From Bradyrhizobium hipponense (GTDB lineage Bacteria; Pseudomonadota; Alphaproteobacteria; Rhizobiales; Xanthobacteraceae), in assembly GCF_008123965.1 (NCBI RefSeq), contig NZ_VSTH01000047.1:72286-136285 (forward strand): a stretch of 64,000 nucleotides of DNA, in the 5' to 3' direction. Below are positions 18,203 to 27,617 of the stretch, piece by piece. Position 1 is the first letter of the stretch; each line of letters opens with the position of its first letter. The translations under genes and the position numbers were made by a program. The notes below the pieces were generated by a model. That model worked only from the letters and a program-made list of their open reading frames with translations, did no database searches and was not told the DNA's origin.

Positions 18203-19603
18203 TCAGCTCGCGCGCGACGATTTACGCTCGCCGGTCAGCGCGTTCTCCGCAGCGCGACTCATCAGCGAGGCGTAATCGTCGCCGAACAGCACCTCGCAGA
18301 AGCGGATCGCGGCCTGCACCTGCTGCTGCCGGTAGGCGCGGACCTTGTGATCGGCGGCGCGAAGCGACTGCACCAGCTGCTCGGTCGAGCGTTCCACATA
18401 TTGCTGGAGGTCGGAATAGGTGCGCAGTGTCACCTCGTTGATCGCAAGTTCGCTGGCGTAGTTGCGGCAGGTCGCGACAAAGTCGATCAACGCCGCGGTT
18501 TCCTCCACCTCGGTGCTGTCGATCCGCGCCCCCGGCGGAATGTCCTTCTCGGCGCGCTGACGCAGGATGCGGCGAACGCGGCCGGGAACGCTGTCGATCT
18601 CCGATTGCAGCGCATTGGAGATGTCGGCCCGGATTGCGGTCAACTGCTTGCCCCAGGCGGAATCGTTGCGCAGATCGAGCTCGGTGCGCAGGCCGCGCAC
18701 GCCGTCGTGCAGCGCCTTGAGATTGCCGGCGACATTGTCGAAATGACCGCGCTTGATGTCCATGCGCAGGATTGCGGCAACGCAGGACAGATCGTGCAGG
18801 GCGATGGTGACCGCCACGCCATAGGGCGTGGCCGCGACGCGGATTTCGTCGTCGGACGCGGCAATCTTGATGGCCAGGCGGATGATCTGCCAGGGTGCGG
18901 TCATCCGCTGCACCACCATCGACAGCGCGAAGGGCAGCATCTGCGGCGTCTGGAGCACGGGAATGTTGAGCGCTGAAGTCACCGAGACAATCTGGGAATC
19001 GCCGAAGGCGCGCAGGAAGCGCGGCAGCTTTTCGTTCAGGGTGGCAATGGCCTCGCGCACGGCGAGCACGGCTCCGATCGAATAGAGATCCTCGATCACG
19101 TTGGGAGCACCGACGCGGGCGAGCGCGCGCGACTTGTCGCCGCCGCCCGGCCCGGTCAGGGCAAAGATGGCGTCCGCAGCCACGGCCTGGAGCTTCTGCG
19201 CCAGCGCTTCGACCTGTCCCGAACTATCCGCCGGCATCCGCGCCAGCGCGGCCTCGAATTCGTTCACCTTGTCCGGGGCGCTATCGCGGCCGAGCCACTG
19301 CCAGATCGGCTGGAGCGAGGCGCGGCGGATCTGTCCGACCCGGATCGGGGCGCCCGCCTCGACCAGGAATGGTTCCAGCACCTGGAACAGAAGCCGCGAC
19401 AGATCGTCGGTGCGCGGTGGCGGGGCCTCCTCGGTCTCCGTCTTGCGCACGATTTTGCGCAGCTGCTCAAGCACGAGGGTCGCCACAGCGGTTTCCTGGC
19501 CGCGTTCCAGCGCGCGCTCGAACTCCCGCATCAGCAGCGCCTGCGACTGCGGCGGGAGCTGCGCGAGATATTCTCTCAGCCGCTCGATCGATGTCTGGCT
19601 CAT
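18203..19603 (-). CDS. Conserved unknown protein, mainly alpha-helical
   Basis: The 466-aa protein has no motif I can name. It starts MSQTSIERLREYLAQLPPQ, is rich in charged helical segments, and lacks a signal peptide and transmembrane helices, so it is probably cytoplasmic. Codon use and length indicate a real gene. It precedes the 111-aa unknown gene on the same strand, suggesting co-transcription, and lies between feuQ and the ccm operon. Its function cannot be assigned from sequence. Confidence 0.8.
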   Translation of the reverse strand: MSQTSIERLREYLAQLPPQSQALLMREFERALERGQETAVATLVLEQLRKIVRKTETEEAPPPRTDDLSRLLFQVLEPFLVEAGAPIRVGQIRRASLQPIWQWLGRDSAPDKVNEFEAALARMPADSSGQVEALAQKLQAVAADAIFALTGPGGGDKSRALARVGAPNVIEDLYSIGAVLAVREAIATLNEKLPRFLRAFGDSQIVSVTSALNIPVLQTPQMLPFALSMVVQRMTAPWQIIRLAIKIAASDDEIRVAATPYGVAVTIALHDLSCVAAILRMDIKRGHFDNVAGNLKALHDGVRGLRTELDLRNDSAWGKQLTAIRADISNALQSEIDSVPGRVRRILRQRAEKDIPPGARIDSTEVEETAALIDFVATCRNYASELAINEVTLRTYSDLQQYVERSTEQLVQSLRAADHKVRAYRQQQVQAAIRFCEVLFGDDYASLMSRAAENALTGERKSSRAS

Positions 19604-19747
19604 ACGCCCGGCTAATGCACTGAAGTGGCGGACGAGGGATGCGTCCGGGCACGATCATAGGGGCGCTCGCCTTAAGAAGCCGTTGAAGCTGCGCTGAATC
19701 CCACCGGTTTCGACCTGCAGGACAAATAAGCGTGTGGAAACAGAGGA

Positions 19748-21124
19748 TTATATTCCGGGGAGGACAAGTTCTGCCCGCAACCCGCCGATCGGAGCACTCC
19801 CGAGCGTGAGGTTGCCGCCATAAAGTGCCGCCAGGTCGACCACGATGGACAGGCCGAGCCCGGAGCCGGGCTTGGACTCGTCGAGCCGCTGGCCGCGTCG
19901 CGAGACCTGGGCGCGCTCGGCCTCCGACAGGCCGCGTCCGTCGTCGTCGACAATGATTCGCAAGCGCGGGCCCACGCCGGCCTGCTGCGGCGCCTCCACC
20001 AAAACCTCGATGAAGACGTGCGAAGCGGCCCATTTGCAGGCATTGTCGACGAGATTGCCGACCATCTCCTCCAGGTCCTGCCGCTCGCCGCGGAACTTTG
20101 CGGACGGATCGGCGCTGGCCCCGACGACGATGCCGCGGTCGCGATGGATCTTCTCCATCGTCCGCCGCAACGCCTCGATGGCGGGCGCAACCTCCGTAAC
20201 GGTCGCGACGACCGAGACCCGCGCGGCGATGCGCGCGCGCTCCAGATGATGGGCGACCTGATCGCGCATCACATCGGCCTGTTCCATGACCTTGGCCGCG
20301 AACGGATCGGCCGCGTGTATGCCGGCCTCGTTGACGATGACCGAGAGCGGCGTCTTGATCGCATGGGCGAGATTGCCAACATGGGTGCGGGCTCGCTCGA
20401 CGATTTCGCGGTTGGCGTCGATCAGCGCGTTGGTCTCGCGCGCCAGGGGCGCGATCTCGACCGGGAATTCGCCCTCAAGCCGCTCGGCTCGCCCGGAGCG
20501 GATGTCGGCAATCGATTCGGAAATGCGCTTGAGCGGCGCAAGGCCGAAGCGGACCTGGAACACCGTGGTCAGCAGCAGCACGATGCCGAGCGCGATGAAG
20601 GTCCCGCCGAGATAATAGTCGAAGCTGCGCGTCTCATCGAAAATCTCGGTATCGTCACCCGCGACGCTAACGAGATATTTGCCGTCGCTGCCGAGATCGA
20701 CCGGCCGCTCCACCATCCGCAGATTCTGGCCCTCGGGCCCATCGACATAGGCCAGCCGGATGCCGGCGGCGGTGAGCTCCGTGTGCTGTTCCTCCAGCTT
20801 CGGCAGCTTCTTGTCCCAGAGCGAGCGCGACGAGCGAACCTCCGGCTTTTCGGTGTCGGTCCGCGTGATCTGCCAATACCAGCCGGACAACGGCAATTCG
20901 AACAGGGGCTCACCCAGCGACTGGAACTGGCGGTCCGGCGGCTCGTCGGGGGTGGCGACCTCGGCGATCAGCGTGCGCAGATAGAGGTTGAGCCGGCGAT
21001 CGAAGGCGCGCTCGGTGGCGTTCTTGTAGACCGAGGACAGCACGACGCCGGTGATGGCCAGGATCACCACGAGCCACGCGGTCGCCGACAGGAACAGCCG
21101 GTTCGCAAGCGAGCTAGCGGGCAT
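19748..21124 (-). CDS. feuQ: Sensor histidine kinase, FeuQ-like
   Basis: The 458-aa membrane kinase has an N-terminal transmembrane helix (about 9-31), a periplasmic sensor region, a second helix (about 170-190), HAMP, a dimerisation helix with H254 (NLAHAIKTPLSV) and HATPase_c (VDNACKWA; GSGLGLSIV). The H-box variant and pairing resemble rhizobial FeuQ, which with FeuP responds to envelope/osmotic conditions and controls cyclic beta-glucan export. It follows feuP by 93 bases. Assignment to FeuQ is by resemblance. Confidence 0.8.
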   Translation of the reverse strand: MPASSLANRLFLSATAWLVVILAITGVVLSSVYKNATERAFDRRLNLYLRTLIAEVATPDEPPDRQFQSLGEPLFELPLSGWYWQITRTDTEKPEVRSSRSLWDKKLPKLEEQHTELTAAGIRLAYVDGPEGQNLRMVERPVDLGSDGKYLVSVAGDDTEIFDETRSFDYYLGGTFIALGIVLLLTTVFQVRFGLAPLKRISESIADIRSGRAERLEGEFPVEIAPLARETNALIDANREIVERARTHVGNLAHAIKTPLSVIVNEAGIHAADPFAAKVMEQADVMRDQVAHHLERARIAARVSVVATVTEVAPAIEALRRTMEKIHRDRGIVVGASADPSAKFRGERQDLEEMVGNLVDNACKWAASHVFIEVLVEAPQQAGVGPRLRIIVDDDGRGLSEAERAQVSRRGQRLDESKPGSGLGLSIVVDLAALYGGNLTLGSAPIGGLRAELVLPGI

Positions 21125-21217
21125 CGGAAGGGTCCCGGGAGACGCAGAATGTCGGGTCGTCGGCCATCATCACCCGACCAAGGCCCCGTGTCCGGCCGCC
21201 CGTCAAGCCCCAACGCC

Positions 21218-21892
21218 TCAAGCGCCGGGCGCTGCCGGCGGGGTCAGGAGATAGCCGAGGCCGCGGACGGTCTGGATGATGTCAACGTCGAGCTTCTTGC
21301 GGATGCGGCCGACAAAGACCTCGATGGTGTTGGAGTCGCGATCGAAGTCCTGGTCGTAGAGATGCTCGACCAGCTCGGTGCGGGAGACCACGCGCCCCGA
21401 ATGGTGCATCAGGTAGGCCAGAAGCCGATATTCGTGCGAGGTCATCTTCACGGGGTTGCCGGAGACGCTGACCCGGCCGGTTCTGGTGTCGAGCGTGACC
21501 GGACCGCAGCTGAGCTCACTCTGGGCGTGGCCGGTCGAACGGCGCAGCAGGGCGCGGATGCGCGCCAGCACCTCCTCCAGATGGAACGGCTTTGCGACGT
21601 AGTCGTCGGCGCCGGCGTCGAACCCCTGGACCTTGTCGCTCCAGCGGTCGCGCGCGGTGAGGATCAGGACCGGCATGGTGCGGCCATTGCGCCGCCAGGC
21701 CTCCAACACCGAGATGCCGTCCTTCTTCGGCAGGCCGATATCGAGCACCACGGCGTCATACGGCTCGTTCTCGCCGAGATAATGCCCCTCCTCCCCGTCG
21801 AAGGCGCGATCGACGACATAGCCGGCGTCGGTCAGCGCCTTGGTGAGCTGGCGATTGAGATCGGGGTCATCCTCCACAACGAGCAGGCGCAC
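21218..21892 (-). CDS. feuP: OmpR-family response regulator, FeuP-like
   Basis: The 224-aa regulator has a receiver domain with phospho-acceptor D51 (AVVLDIGLPKKDG) and a C-terminal winged helix. I chose the GTG at 21892 because GGAGAG lies just upstream and because it gives the standard receiver start (V/MRLLVVEDD); an ATG 19 codons further up is less likely. It pairs with the kinase directly downstream. Confidence 0.85.
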   Translation of the reverse strand: MRLLVVEDDPDLNRQLTKALTDAGYVVDRAFDGEEGHYLGENEPYDAVVLDIGLPKKDGISVLEAWRRNGRTMPVLILTARDRWSDKVQGFDAGADDYVAKPFHLEEVLARIRALLRRSTGHAQSELSCGPVTLDTRTGRVSVSGNPVKMTSHEYRLLAYLMHHSGRVVSRTELVEHLYDQDFDRDSNTIEVFVGRIRKKLDVDIIQTVRGLGYLLTPPAAPGA

Positions 21893-22125
21893 GCTTCTCT
21901 CCAAAGGCTGCAAGAATAGGCCGCATGATAGACCGCCAGAGATGAGCAATTCCGGCGTGAACTGAATATGAACGCGGGGAACCGGTTTACGTTACTTTTT
22001 GGACATATACTATTCGCACGCCGAACCGACTGCGCCCGCCGGGCCCCTCGCCAGATCGGGGGCATGGCGGGCGTAATGTGCCGCGTCGCGCGGCGAGTCG
22101 GATGGTCCGAACGTCGCTGGCCCGG

Positions 22126-22186
22126 GACTTAGCCGGAGACTTAGCCGGACACTTGGCCCGGAGACTTGGCCTGGAGACTTGGCCGT
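22126..22186. repeat. Five imperfect 12-13-bp tandem repeats
   Basis: Units of the form GACTTAGCCGGA / GACTTGGCCCGGA repeat about five times, ending at the stop codon of the 51-aa membrane protein gene. They are non-coding on either strand as far as I can see. Confidence 0.7.
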
Positions 22187-22341
22187 CAGGTCCGGAAGAA
22201 CACGAACCAGACGACGGCGAGGATCAGGATCGCGAGGCCGGTCGAGATGGCGAGCAGCGCCGCCACCGAAGGTCCCGGTTCGCCCTGGCGCGCCTCGGTC
22301 GGCGTTTCGACGATCTGACGTTGCTCTCGCGTGGTTGCCAT
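22186..22341 (-). CDS. Small single-span membrane protein
   Basis: The 51-aa ORF runs MATTREQRQIVETPTEARQG, then a short Pro-rich piece, then one transmembrane helix (about residues 26-48: SVAALLAIS, TGLAILILAVVWFVFF) ending at RT. The clean topology, with a charged N-terminus and a single C-terminal helix, supports a real gene. It stands alone between feuP and ku, on the opposite strand to ku. Function is unknown. Confidence 0.6.
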   Translation of the reverse strand: MATTREQRQIVETPTEARQGEPGPSVAALLAISTGLAILILAVVWFVFFRT

Positions 22342-22591
22342 GGTGACCTCAATCTCAGGCTATCGCGTCCGATTGCCGCGACGTCTCGCGGCAAAATACG
22401 TGCCGGGGCAACGCCCGATCCGGAGCGATGTTCCGGAGAGAGCCCTGCGGCAGACGCCCATTGCGGAAGAGGCAACGGATGCCGCGGCCGGCGGTTAACG
22501 CCGTTGCAAGATTCCATCCCGGCGCTTGCTATGATTCGCAGTTCCCCGATGGTATCCTTGTCCGATGTCCCTGTTGCGTTTGGAGTAGCCC

Positions 22592-23563
22592 ATGGCCCCC
22601 CGCGCCAATTGGAAGGGTTTTCTGCGTCTGTCGCTCGTGACCTGCCCGGTCGCGCTCTATCCGGCCACTTCGGATACCGAGAAGGTTTCGTTCAACCAGA
22701 TCAACCGCAAGACGGGACACCGGATCAAGTACCTCAAGGTCGATGCCGAGACCGGTGACGAGGTGACCTCCGAGGATATCGTCAAGGGCTACAAGGTCGA
22801 CACCGACACCTATATCGAGGTCAGCAAGGACGAGCTCGACGAAATCGCGCTGGACTCGACCCACACGATCGAGATCGACGAGTTCGTGCCGAAGACCGAT
22901 ATCGACAACCGCTATCTGATCCGCCCCTATTATCTGGTGCCGGACGGCAAGGTCGGCCACGACGCCTATGCGGTGATCCGCGAGACCATCCGCAGCATGA
23001 ACAAGGTGGCGATCGGACGCGTGGTGCTGACCAACCGCGAGCACATCATCGCGCTGGAGCCGCTCGATAGCGGCCTGATGGGCACGCTGCTGCGCTACCC
23101 CTACGAGGTGCGCAGCGAGAAGGAATATTTCGACGACATCCAGGATGTGAAGCTGACAAGAGACATGCTCGACCTCGCCAAGCACATCGTGGAGAAGAAG
23201 TCCGGCGCGTTCGAGCCCGAGCTGTTCGAGGATCACTACGAGACTGCGCTGATCGATCTCATCAACAAGAAGCGCAGCGGAGCGCCGATCGCGGCCAAGG
23301 CGGCGCCGAAGACCGGCGGCAACGTCATCAACCTGATGGACGCGTTGAAGAAGAGTCTCGCGAGCGAGAAGGGCGAAACTCCAGCAGCGAAGGTCGCCAA
23401 AGAGACAGCCAAGGGCAAGAAGCCGAAGAAGCGCGTCGAAGGCCAGCGCGAGATGCTGTTGCCGATCGCCGGCAAGGGCAAGGAAGCCGCCGCGGCCAAG
23501 CAAGCGCCCAGGGAAACACCGAAGAAGGCCGACAAGCCGGCGCGGACCAAGAAGGCCGGATAG
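22592..23563 (+). CDS. ku: Non-homologous end-joining protein Ku
   Basis: The 323-aa bacterial Ku homodimer subunit binds DNA double-strand ends and recruits LigD. The Ku core starts MAPRANWKGFLRLSLVTCPV and continues to about residue 225. It is followed by a Lys/Ala-rich C-terminal tail typical of bacterial Ku, thought to contact DNA. A GGAG lies seven bases before the ATG. No ligD lies in this window. Rhizobia often carry several ku paralogs, so this may be one of several. Confidence 0.95.
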   Translation: MAPRANWKGFLRLSLVTCPVALYPATSDTEKVSFNQINRKTGHRIKYLKVDAETGDEVTSEDIVKGYKVDTDTYIEVSKDELDEIALDSTHTIEIDEFVPKTDIDNRYLIRPYYLVPDGKVGHDAYAVIRETIRSMNKVAIGRVVLTNREHIIALEPLDSGLMGTLLRYPYEVRSEKEYFDDIQDVKLTRDMLDLAKHIVEKKSGAFEPELFEDHYETALIDLINKKRSGAPIAAKAAPKTGGNVINLMDALKKSLASEKGETPAAKVAKETAKGKKPKKRVEGQREMLLPIAGKGKEAAAAKQAPRETPKKADKPARTKKAG

Positions 23564-23622
23564 CGACAACGGCCCGGGGGCGAAGCGCGTCGTGACATCG
23601 TTGACGAAGCGGCCGGCCTGAC

Positions 23623-23862
23623 ATGCCCTGGTCGATGCCGTTCGACGATCCCGTCCCCCTGCGTAACGGGCGCAAGCTGCTCACGCTTCAGCAGGCGGCC
23701 GACTACATTATGCAACTGCCCGAGGACGCGCAGCATGAACCTCATTGGCAGACCGCCATCGAGACCTTGATCAATGCAGCCGAGGCCGGCGGCGGCTGGT
23801 TGCTGTTTGCCCGCATAGCGATGTTGCGGGCGCTGAACGCGGACGGTGGTGGGCATGGATGA
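23623..23862 (+). CDS. Small unknown protein downstream of ku
   Basis: The 79-aa product (MPWSMPFDDPVPLRNGRKLL...) has the look of a conserved rhizobial helical protein with the stretch TLQQAADYIMQLPE. No signal peptide or known motif is seen. It lies 60 bases after ku on the same strand, so it may be co-transcribed. Function is unknown. Confidence 0.65.
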   Translation: MPWSMPFDDPVPLRNGRKLLTLQQAADYIMQLPEDAQHEPHWQTAIETLINAAEAGGGWLLFARIAMLRALNADGGGHG

Positions 23863-24241
23863 GAGCCAAGCTTGATATCAAGCTCGGTATCCTTGCCGAC
23901 CCGTTGACGAATAGCCTCAACAATCCGTTAAGCGGCACGGTGATGTTCAGCACGACTGCTCGATCATGCTGACGGCGACTCTGGTCGGATGTCGCGCCGC
24001 CCGCCCTGAAACGCCGCCGCAAGGGCGCGACGTACGCTCAAACGATATCATCTCGTGAGGGTTTGCCGATTTAGGTCCATTTGGATCGGCCGAGGAAACA
24101 TTAACTTAATGAGTGTCACACTATGTAACAGGCGAGTTCGACCGAACCTGTTTCTTTTGACGCGCGCAAATTTTAATCGACCGATATACGACTTCGAAAA
24201 CGACGCAATCGTACATTCGATCGGATGAATAGGAGTTGGCA
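23863..24241. other. Intergenic region upstream of the Flp pilin gene
   Basis: I see no gene here. A perfect 16-bp palindrome (AGCTTGATATCAAGCT, 23869-23884) sits just after the 79-aa gene. The later part (about 24060-24230) is noticeably AT-rich against the neighbours and probably holds the pilin promoter. The ribosome-binding site is AGGAGTTGGCA just before 24242. Confidence 0.5.
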
Positions 24242-24406
24242 ATGCGTTTGCTCAGGTCTTTCCTTGCCGATGAAAATGGTGCCACCGCCATCGAGTATGG
24301 TTTGATCGCCGCCGGCATCGCACTTGCCATCGTTACGATCGTGAACAACACGGGGAACGCGCTCCTCAACAACAAGTTCAACTCGGTCAGCTCGGCGATG
24401 AAGTAA
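24242..24406 (+). CDS. Flp/Fap-type pilin
   Basis: The 54-aa type IVb Flp prepilin has a short positively charged leader (MRLLRSFLADENG), the prepilin-peptidase cleavage and pilin motif G/ATAIEYGLIAAGIA, and one hydrophobic helix. After cleavage by a CpaA-like peptidase it would assemble into tight-adherence pili. A strong ribosome-binding site (AGGAG) precedes it. No tad/cpa assembly genes are nearby, so it depends on a locus elsewhere, as is common for scattered rhizobial Flp genes. Confidence 0.88.
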   Translation: MRLLRSFLADENGATAIEYGLIAAGIALAIVTIVNNTGNALLNNKFNSVSSAMK

Positions 24407-24737
24407 CGACGGGGCCCGGGCTGGCGACGACCGTCCGAGTTCGTCGATTCCGCCACGATGCCCAGGAGTCGAATGGCAGCGCGGGCCCGCCTCTTTCAGT
24501 TCGCATTTCAACAGCAGACACAACCCCGCATTGGCCGCTTGTCTCGGAGCTGTCAGCTATGCTCTCCAGGGTTGAAGGGATCACCGACTTGGGTCGGCCG
24601 AGACGTCACCTCGCGTTCGAAGCGGACTTGCTCGGGACGGCGGAGATGCAGCTTCTACTGTAAAAGCTATTTCCATCTCTGGTTTATAAGCGCAGGGTGC
24701 TGTACCAACCCATAGGCACTCCCAAAAGGATGATCCA
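24407..24737. other. Intergenic region, no gene seen
   Basis: There are 331 bases between the pilin and the substrate-binding protein gene. No convincing ORF, terminator or repeat is visible. An AT-rich stretch near 24680-24700 may be the promoter of the downstream gene, whose ribosome-binding site AAAAGGATG lies near 24722. Confidence 0.4.
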
Positions 24738-25718
24738 ATGAAGCGGCGCGAGTTCGTCTCGTTAGTCGGAAGCTCCGCTGCCGCATGGCCCCTTGCAGCG
24801 TGGGCGCAGCATCCGACGACACCGGTTATTGGATTTATCAATGGGACATCGCCGCAGGGATATGGCCACTTCGTCGCAGCATTTCGCAGTGGCCTGGCCG
24901 AAACCGGCTACATTGAGGGCCAGAACGTCGCGATCGAGTACCGATGGGCGGACGGCCACTACGAGCGTTTGCAAGCATTGGCGGCTGATCTGGTTGACCG
25001 CCGCGTGACCGTTATCGTCGCGACAAGCACCCCTGCGAACCTTATCGCAAAGAAGGCGACGACGCGAATTCCCGTCGTGTTTACCACCAGCAGCGACCCG
25101 GTCGAGCTGGGTCTTGTTGCCAGCCTGGACCGGCCGGGTGGCAACGTGACCGGTGCGGTCACGTTGAATGTGGAGGTGGTTTCAAAGCGGCTGGAGTTGC
25201 TCCACGAGCTCGTCCCGACCGCGAGCGTCGTTGCCGCGCTCGTCAATCCCGTCAATCCCAATGCCAAGACGCAGTCCAGGGCATTGGAAGCCGCGGCTCG
25301 CACGATCGGACTGCAACTCGAGACGGTGAGCGCATCAACTGAAAGCGAAATCGACGCGGCGCTTGCACAACTTGCTGAACGGCGGACGGGCGCTCTTCTG
25401 ATCGACACGGATGCGTTTCTATTCAGCCGACGCGCTCAACTTGTCGATCTGACGAAACGCTACGCAATTTCCACGATTTTCGATCGACGTGAGTACGCCG
25501 AGGCCGGAGGGCTGGTGAGCTATGGCGGAAGTGTCGAAGATGTGTACCGTCTGGCCGGCATTTACACCGGACGGATCCTGAAGGGTGAGAAGCCGGCAGA
25601 TCTGCCTGTCATTCAATCCACCGCGCTTCAGCTGATCGTCAACCTGAAGACCGCCAATACGCTCGGTATCACCGTGCCGACGTCACTGCTCGCGCGCGCC
25701 AACGAAGTCATCGAATAG
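24738..25718 (+). CDS. ABC transporter substrate-binding protein (ABC_sub_bind family)
   Basis: The 326-aa periplasmic protein has a twin-arginine type signal (MKRREFVSLVGSSAAAWPLAAWA) followed by a two-lobed Peripla_BP-like fold (PVIGFINGTSPQGY...). This family is highly expanded in Bradyrhizobium, and its members usually stand alone without permease or ATPase genes, as here. The ligand is unknown. Length is normal. Confidence 0.88.
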   Translation: MKRREFVSLVGSSAAAWPLAAWAQHPTTPVIGFINGTSPQGYGHFVAAFRSGLAETGYIEGQNVAIEYRWADGHYERLQALAADLVDRRVTVIVATSTPANLIAKKATTRIPVVFTTSSDPVELGLVASLDRPGGNVTGAVTLNVEVVSKRLELLHELVPTASVVAALVNPVNPNAKTQSRALEAAARTIGLQLETVSASTESEIDAALAQLAERRTGALLIDTDAFLFSRRAQLVDLTKRYAISTIFDRREYAEAGGLVSYGGSVEDVYRLAGIYTGRILKGEKPADLPVIQSTALQLIVNLKTANTLGITVPTSLLARANEVIE

Positions 25719-25893
25719 ACCGCTTGTGGTCCAATCCCTATATTTCGGTGGGCGGTTTCAACACTACTTTCCGAGCGAAATGCGGAGATCTCCTTCTGCA
25801 TCGGATCTGACTGCAGGCGACGCTATGATCCGGGATTACGCTTCGCCCCAACCGGGGCCACGCCGGCGCCACGGCCCGCAAGTTTGAACGCCA

Positions 25894-26343
25894 TCAGGGC
25901 GCGTACCCGACCAGGCAAATGTAGCCCGAAATTTTTGTGACAAATGCGGTCTTCTGGACGGGTGTCTTGTCCGCGCCGGGGCGCGGCGAAAGAAAGCTGA
26001 CTTCGGTGACAACACCTTCCTGGGCCCTGGCCAATTCCTCGCCGTAGGGCTTGCCTGAGGCGTCCTTGCTATCCTTTTGAACAATGCCCAGGCGCGCCGG
26101 ATTCGGGTTTGCAACCATCTTGCCGTCCGGACCGGCACATGTGGGGTACAGATCCCTGTCGCTGAACTTTGGATCGCCCTTGTTGATCTGGGAGATCGTC
26201 TCGCCGGGATCTGCCTCGATGCCGGCGACGACTCTTTCCAGCATTGCGCGAGCCTCTATCGCGTTGCCGTATTGCTGCTGAGCAATCACTGCTGGCATGG
26301 ATGCGAGCGCAAAGGTGCCCGCAACAAAGAACTTGCTCATCAT
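25894..26343 (-). CDS. Secreted single-Cache-domain-like protein
   Basis: The 149-aa product has an N-terminal signal peptide (MMSKFFVAGTFALASMPAVIA) and a compact domain ending KTAFVTKISGYICLVGYAP, the usual end of stand-alone Cache (ligand-sensing) domains in rhizobia. It is probably periplasmic. I chose the ATG at 26343 because GGAG precedes it by seven bases; an upstream in-frame ATG at 26376 would spoil the signal peptide. It is a single gene between unrelated neighbours. Confidence 0.7.
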   Translation of the reverse strand: MMSKFFVAGTFALASMPAVIAQQQYGNAIEARAMLERVVAGIEADPGETISQINKGDPKFSDRDLYPTCAGPDGKMVANPNPARLGIVQKDSKDASGKPYGEELARAQEGVVTEVSFLSPRPGADKTPVQKTAFVTKISGYICLVGYAP

Positions 26344-26632
26344 GATCTGGCTCCAAAATGGTCGAATTAGCGGCAATCAATCAATACAATATCTCGTAGC
26401 GTGTCGTACAAACGTCATCGGCCCGCTCCCGAAGACGCCAACCGGACTGGAGCCTTTGCAATCACGCAATCAACGCGTGGCGATGCACGTTCCTGTCTTA
26501 GAACATGCCTTTCCGCGCACCTAAAGCCTAAAGTTTTTGCGGCCGATCGTGTGATGCCGCAACCCAGGAGCGGTACCAATTGGACTCGCGATCAGTCATG
26601 ATGATCGAATAAGAGGAAAATGGATTTCAGCA

Positions 26633-27574
26633 ATGGCGTTGTCAAAGTCGGTACTTGCCGTTTGGTTTGTCGTCGCCGCGGCCCAGGCCGCGGACGCCCA
26701 GCAAAGCCCCATGCCCGCCGAGATCGCGGCCAAGTTGCAGGACATCGGTCGTGTCATCGATCCGCCGCAAACCAGCCAGCTCTACAAGCCGTTGCAGGAG
26801 CAGGAGCCCTACCGGGACGTCAAGGTCGAGCGCGACGCCAAGTACGGCGCTGCCGATCGCAATCTGCTCGACATCTTCATGCCAGCGGCGGCTTCGTCCC
26901 CTCGCCCCGTGTTGATCTTTGTGCACGGTGGCGGCTTCGTGCGAGGCAACAGGCGCATCCCGGGCGGCCCGTTCAACGACAACATCATGCTGTGGGCGGT
27001 CAAGAATGGCTACATCGGCGTCAACACCACGTATCGCCTCGCGCCGCAGGCCGTCTGGCCGGCAGGCGCCGAAGACGTGGCCGCAGCGGTTCAGTGGGTC
27101 TCAGACCAAATCGCGACACGCGGCGGCGATCCGGCACGCATCTATCTGATGGGCCATTCGACTGGCGCCGCGCACGTCGCTGACTATGTGGCCCGCCCCA
27201 AATTACATAAAGTGAAAGGCGGTGGCCTTGCCGGTGCGATCCTTGTATCGGGCATATACGATATGCCGGCGACTTCGGTCAGCGATTACCGCGTTTACTA
27301 CGGTGCCGATCCCGCTCGCTACGCCGAGCAGTCCTCACTGCCGGGTTTGCTGATGACGACCATACCGCTGATGACGGTAGCCGCAGAGCTCGACCCCGCC
27401 GGCTTCGTGCAGCAATTCGACTTGTTGAAGCGCGCAAGTTGCGAGCGGGCGAGCGGATGCATACGTGCGCTCATGTTGCCGCAACATAGTCACATGTCGG
27501 AGGTGTATTCGATCAACACGGCGGACGCACGTCTTGGCAGCGAAATCGTCGATTTCACGAAGATGGAGAAATAA
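26633..27574 (+). CDS. Secreted alpha/beta hydrolase (esterase/lipase type)
   Basis: The 313-aa enzyme has a signal peptide (cleavage near ADAQQ, residue 20-23) and an alpha/beta-hydrolase fold of the HSL/carboxylesterase type. The oxyanion motif is HGGGFV, the nucleophile elbow GHSTGA, and the likely acid and base are D in AELDPAGF and H in LPQHSHMSE. The substrate is unknown; the short esters typical of the family are likely. It is monocistronic. Confidence 0.85.
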   Translation: MALSKSVLAVWFVVAAAQAADAQQSPMPAEIAAKLQDIGRVIDPPQTSQLYKPLQEQEPYRDVKVERDAKYGAADRNLLDIFMPAAASSPRPVLIFVHGGGFVRGNRRIPGGPFNDNIMLWAVKNGYIGVNTTYRLAPQAVWPAGAEDVAAAVQWVSDQIATRGGDPARIYLMGHSTGAAHVADYVARPKLHKVKGGGLAGAILVSGIYDMPATSVSDYRVYYGADPARYAEQSSLPGLLMTTIPLMTVAAELDPAGFVQQFDLLKRASCERASGCIRALMLPQHSHMSEVYSINTADARLGSEIVDFTKMEK

Positions 27575-27617
27575 TGAGCATCGCTCGATGCCATAGGCAG
27601 CCCGGCATCGTCTGACC

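Noticed and set aside
20018..21919. 633-codon plus-strand open frame
   Set aside because: Antisense to the FeuPQ-like pair; no recognisable motif.
23869..23884. AGCTTGATATCAAGCT palindrome thought to be cloning-vector polylinker
   Set aside because: It lacks the longer polylinker context and flows into normal genomic sequence; a chance or hairpin palindrome is simpler.
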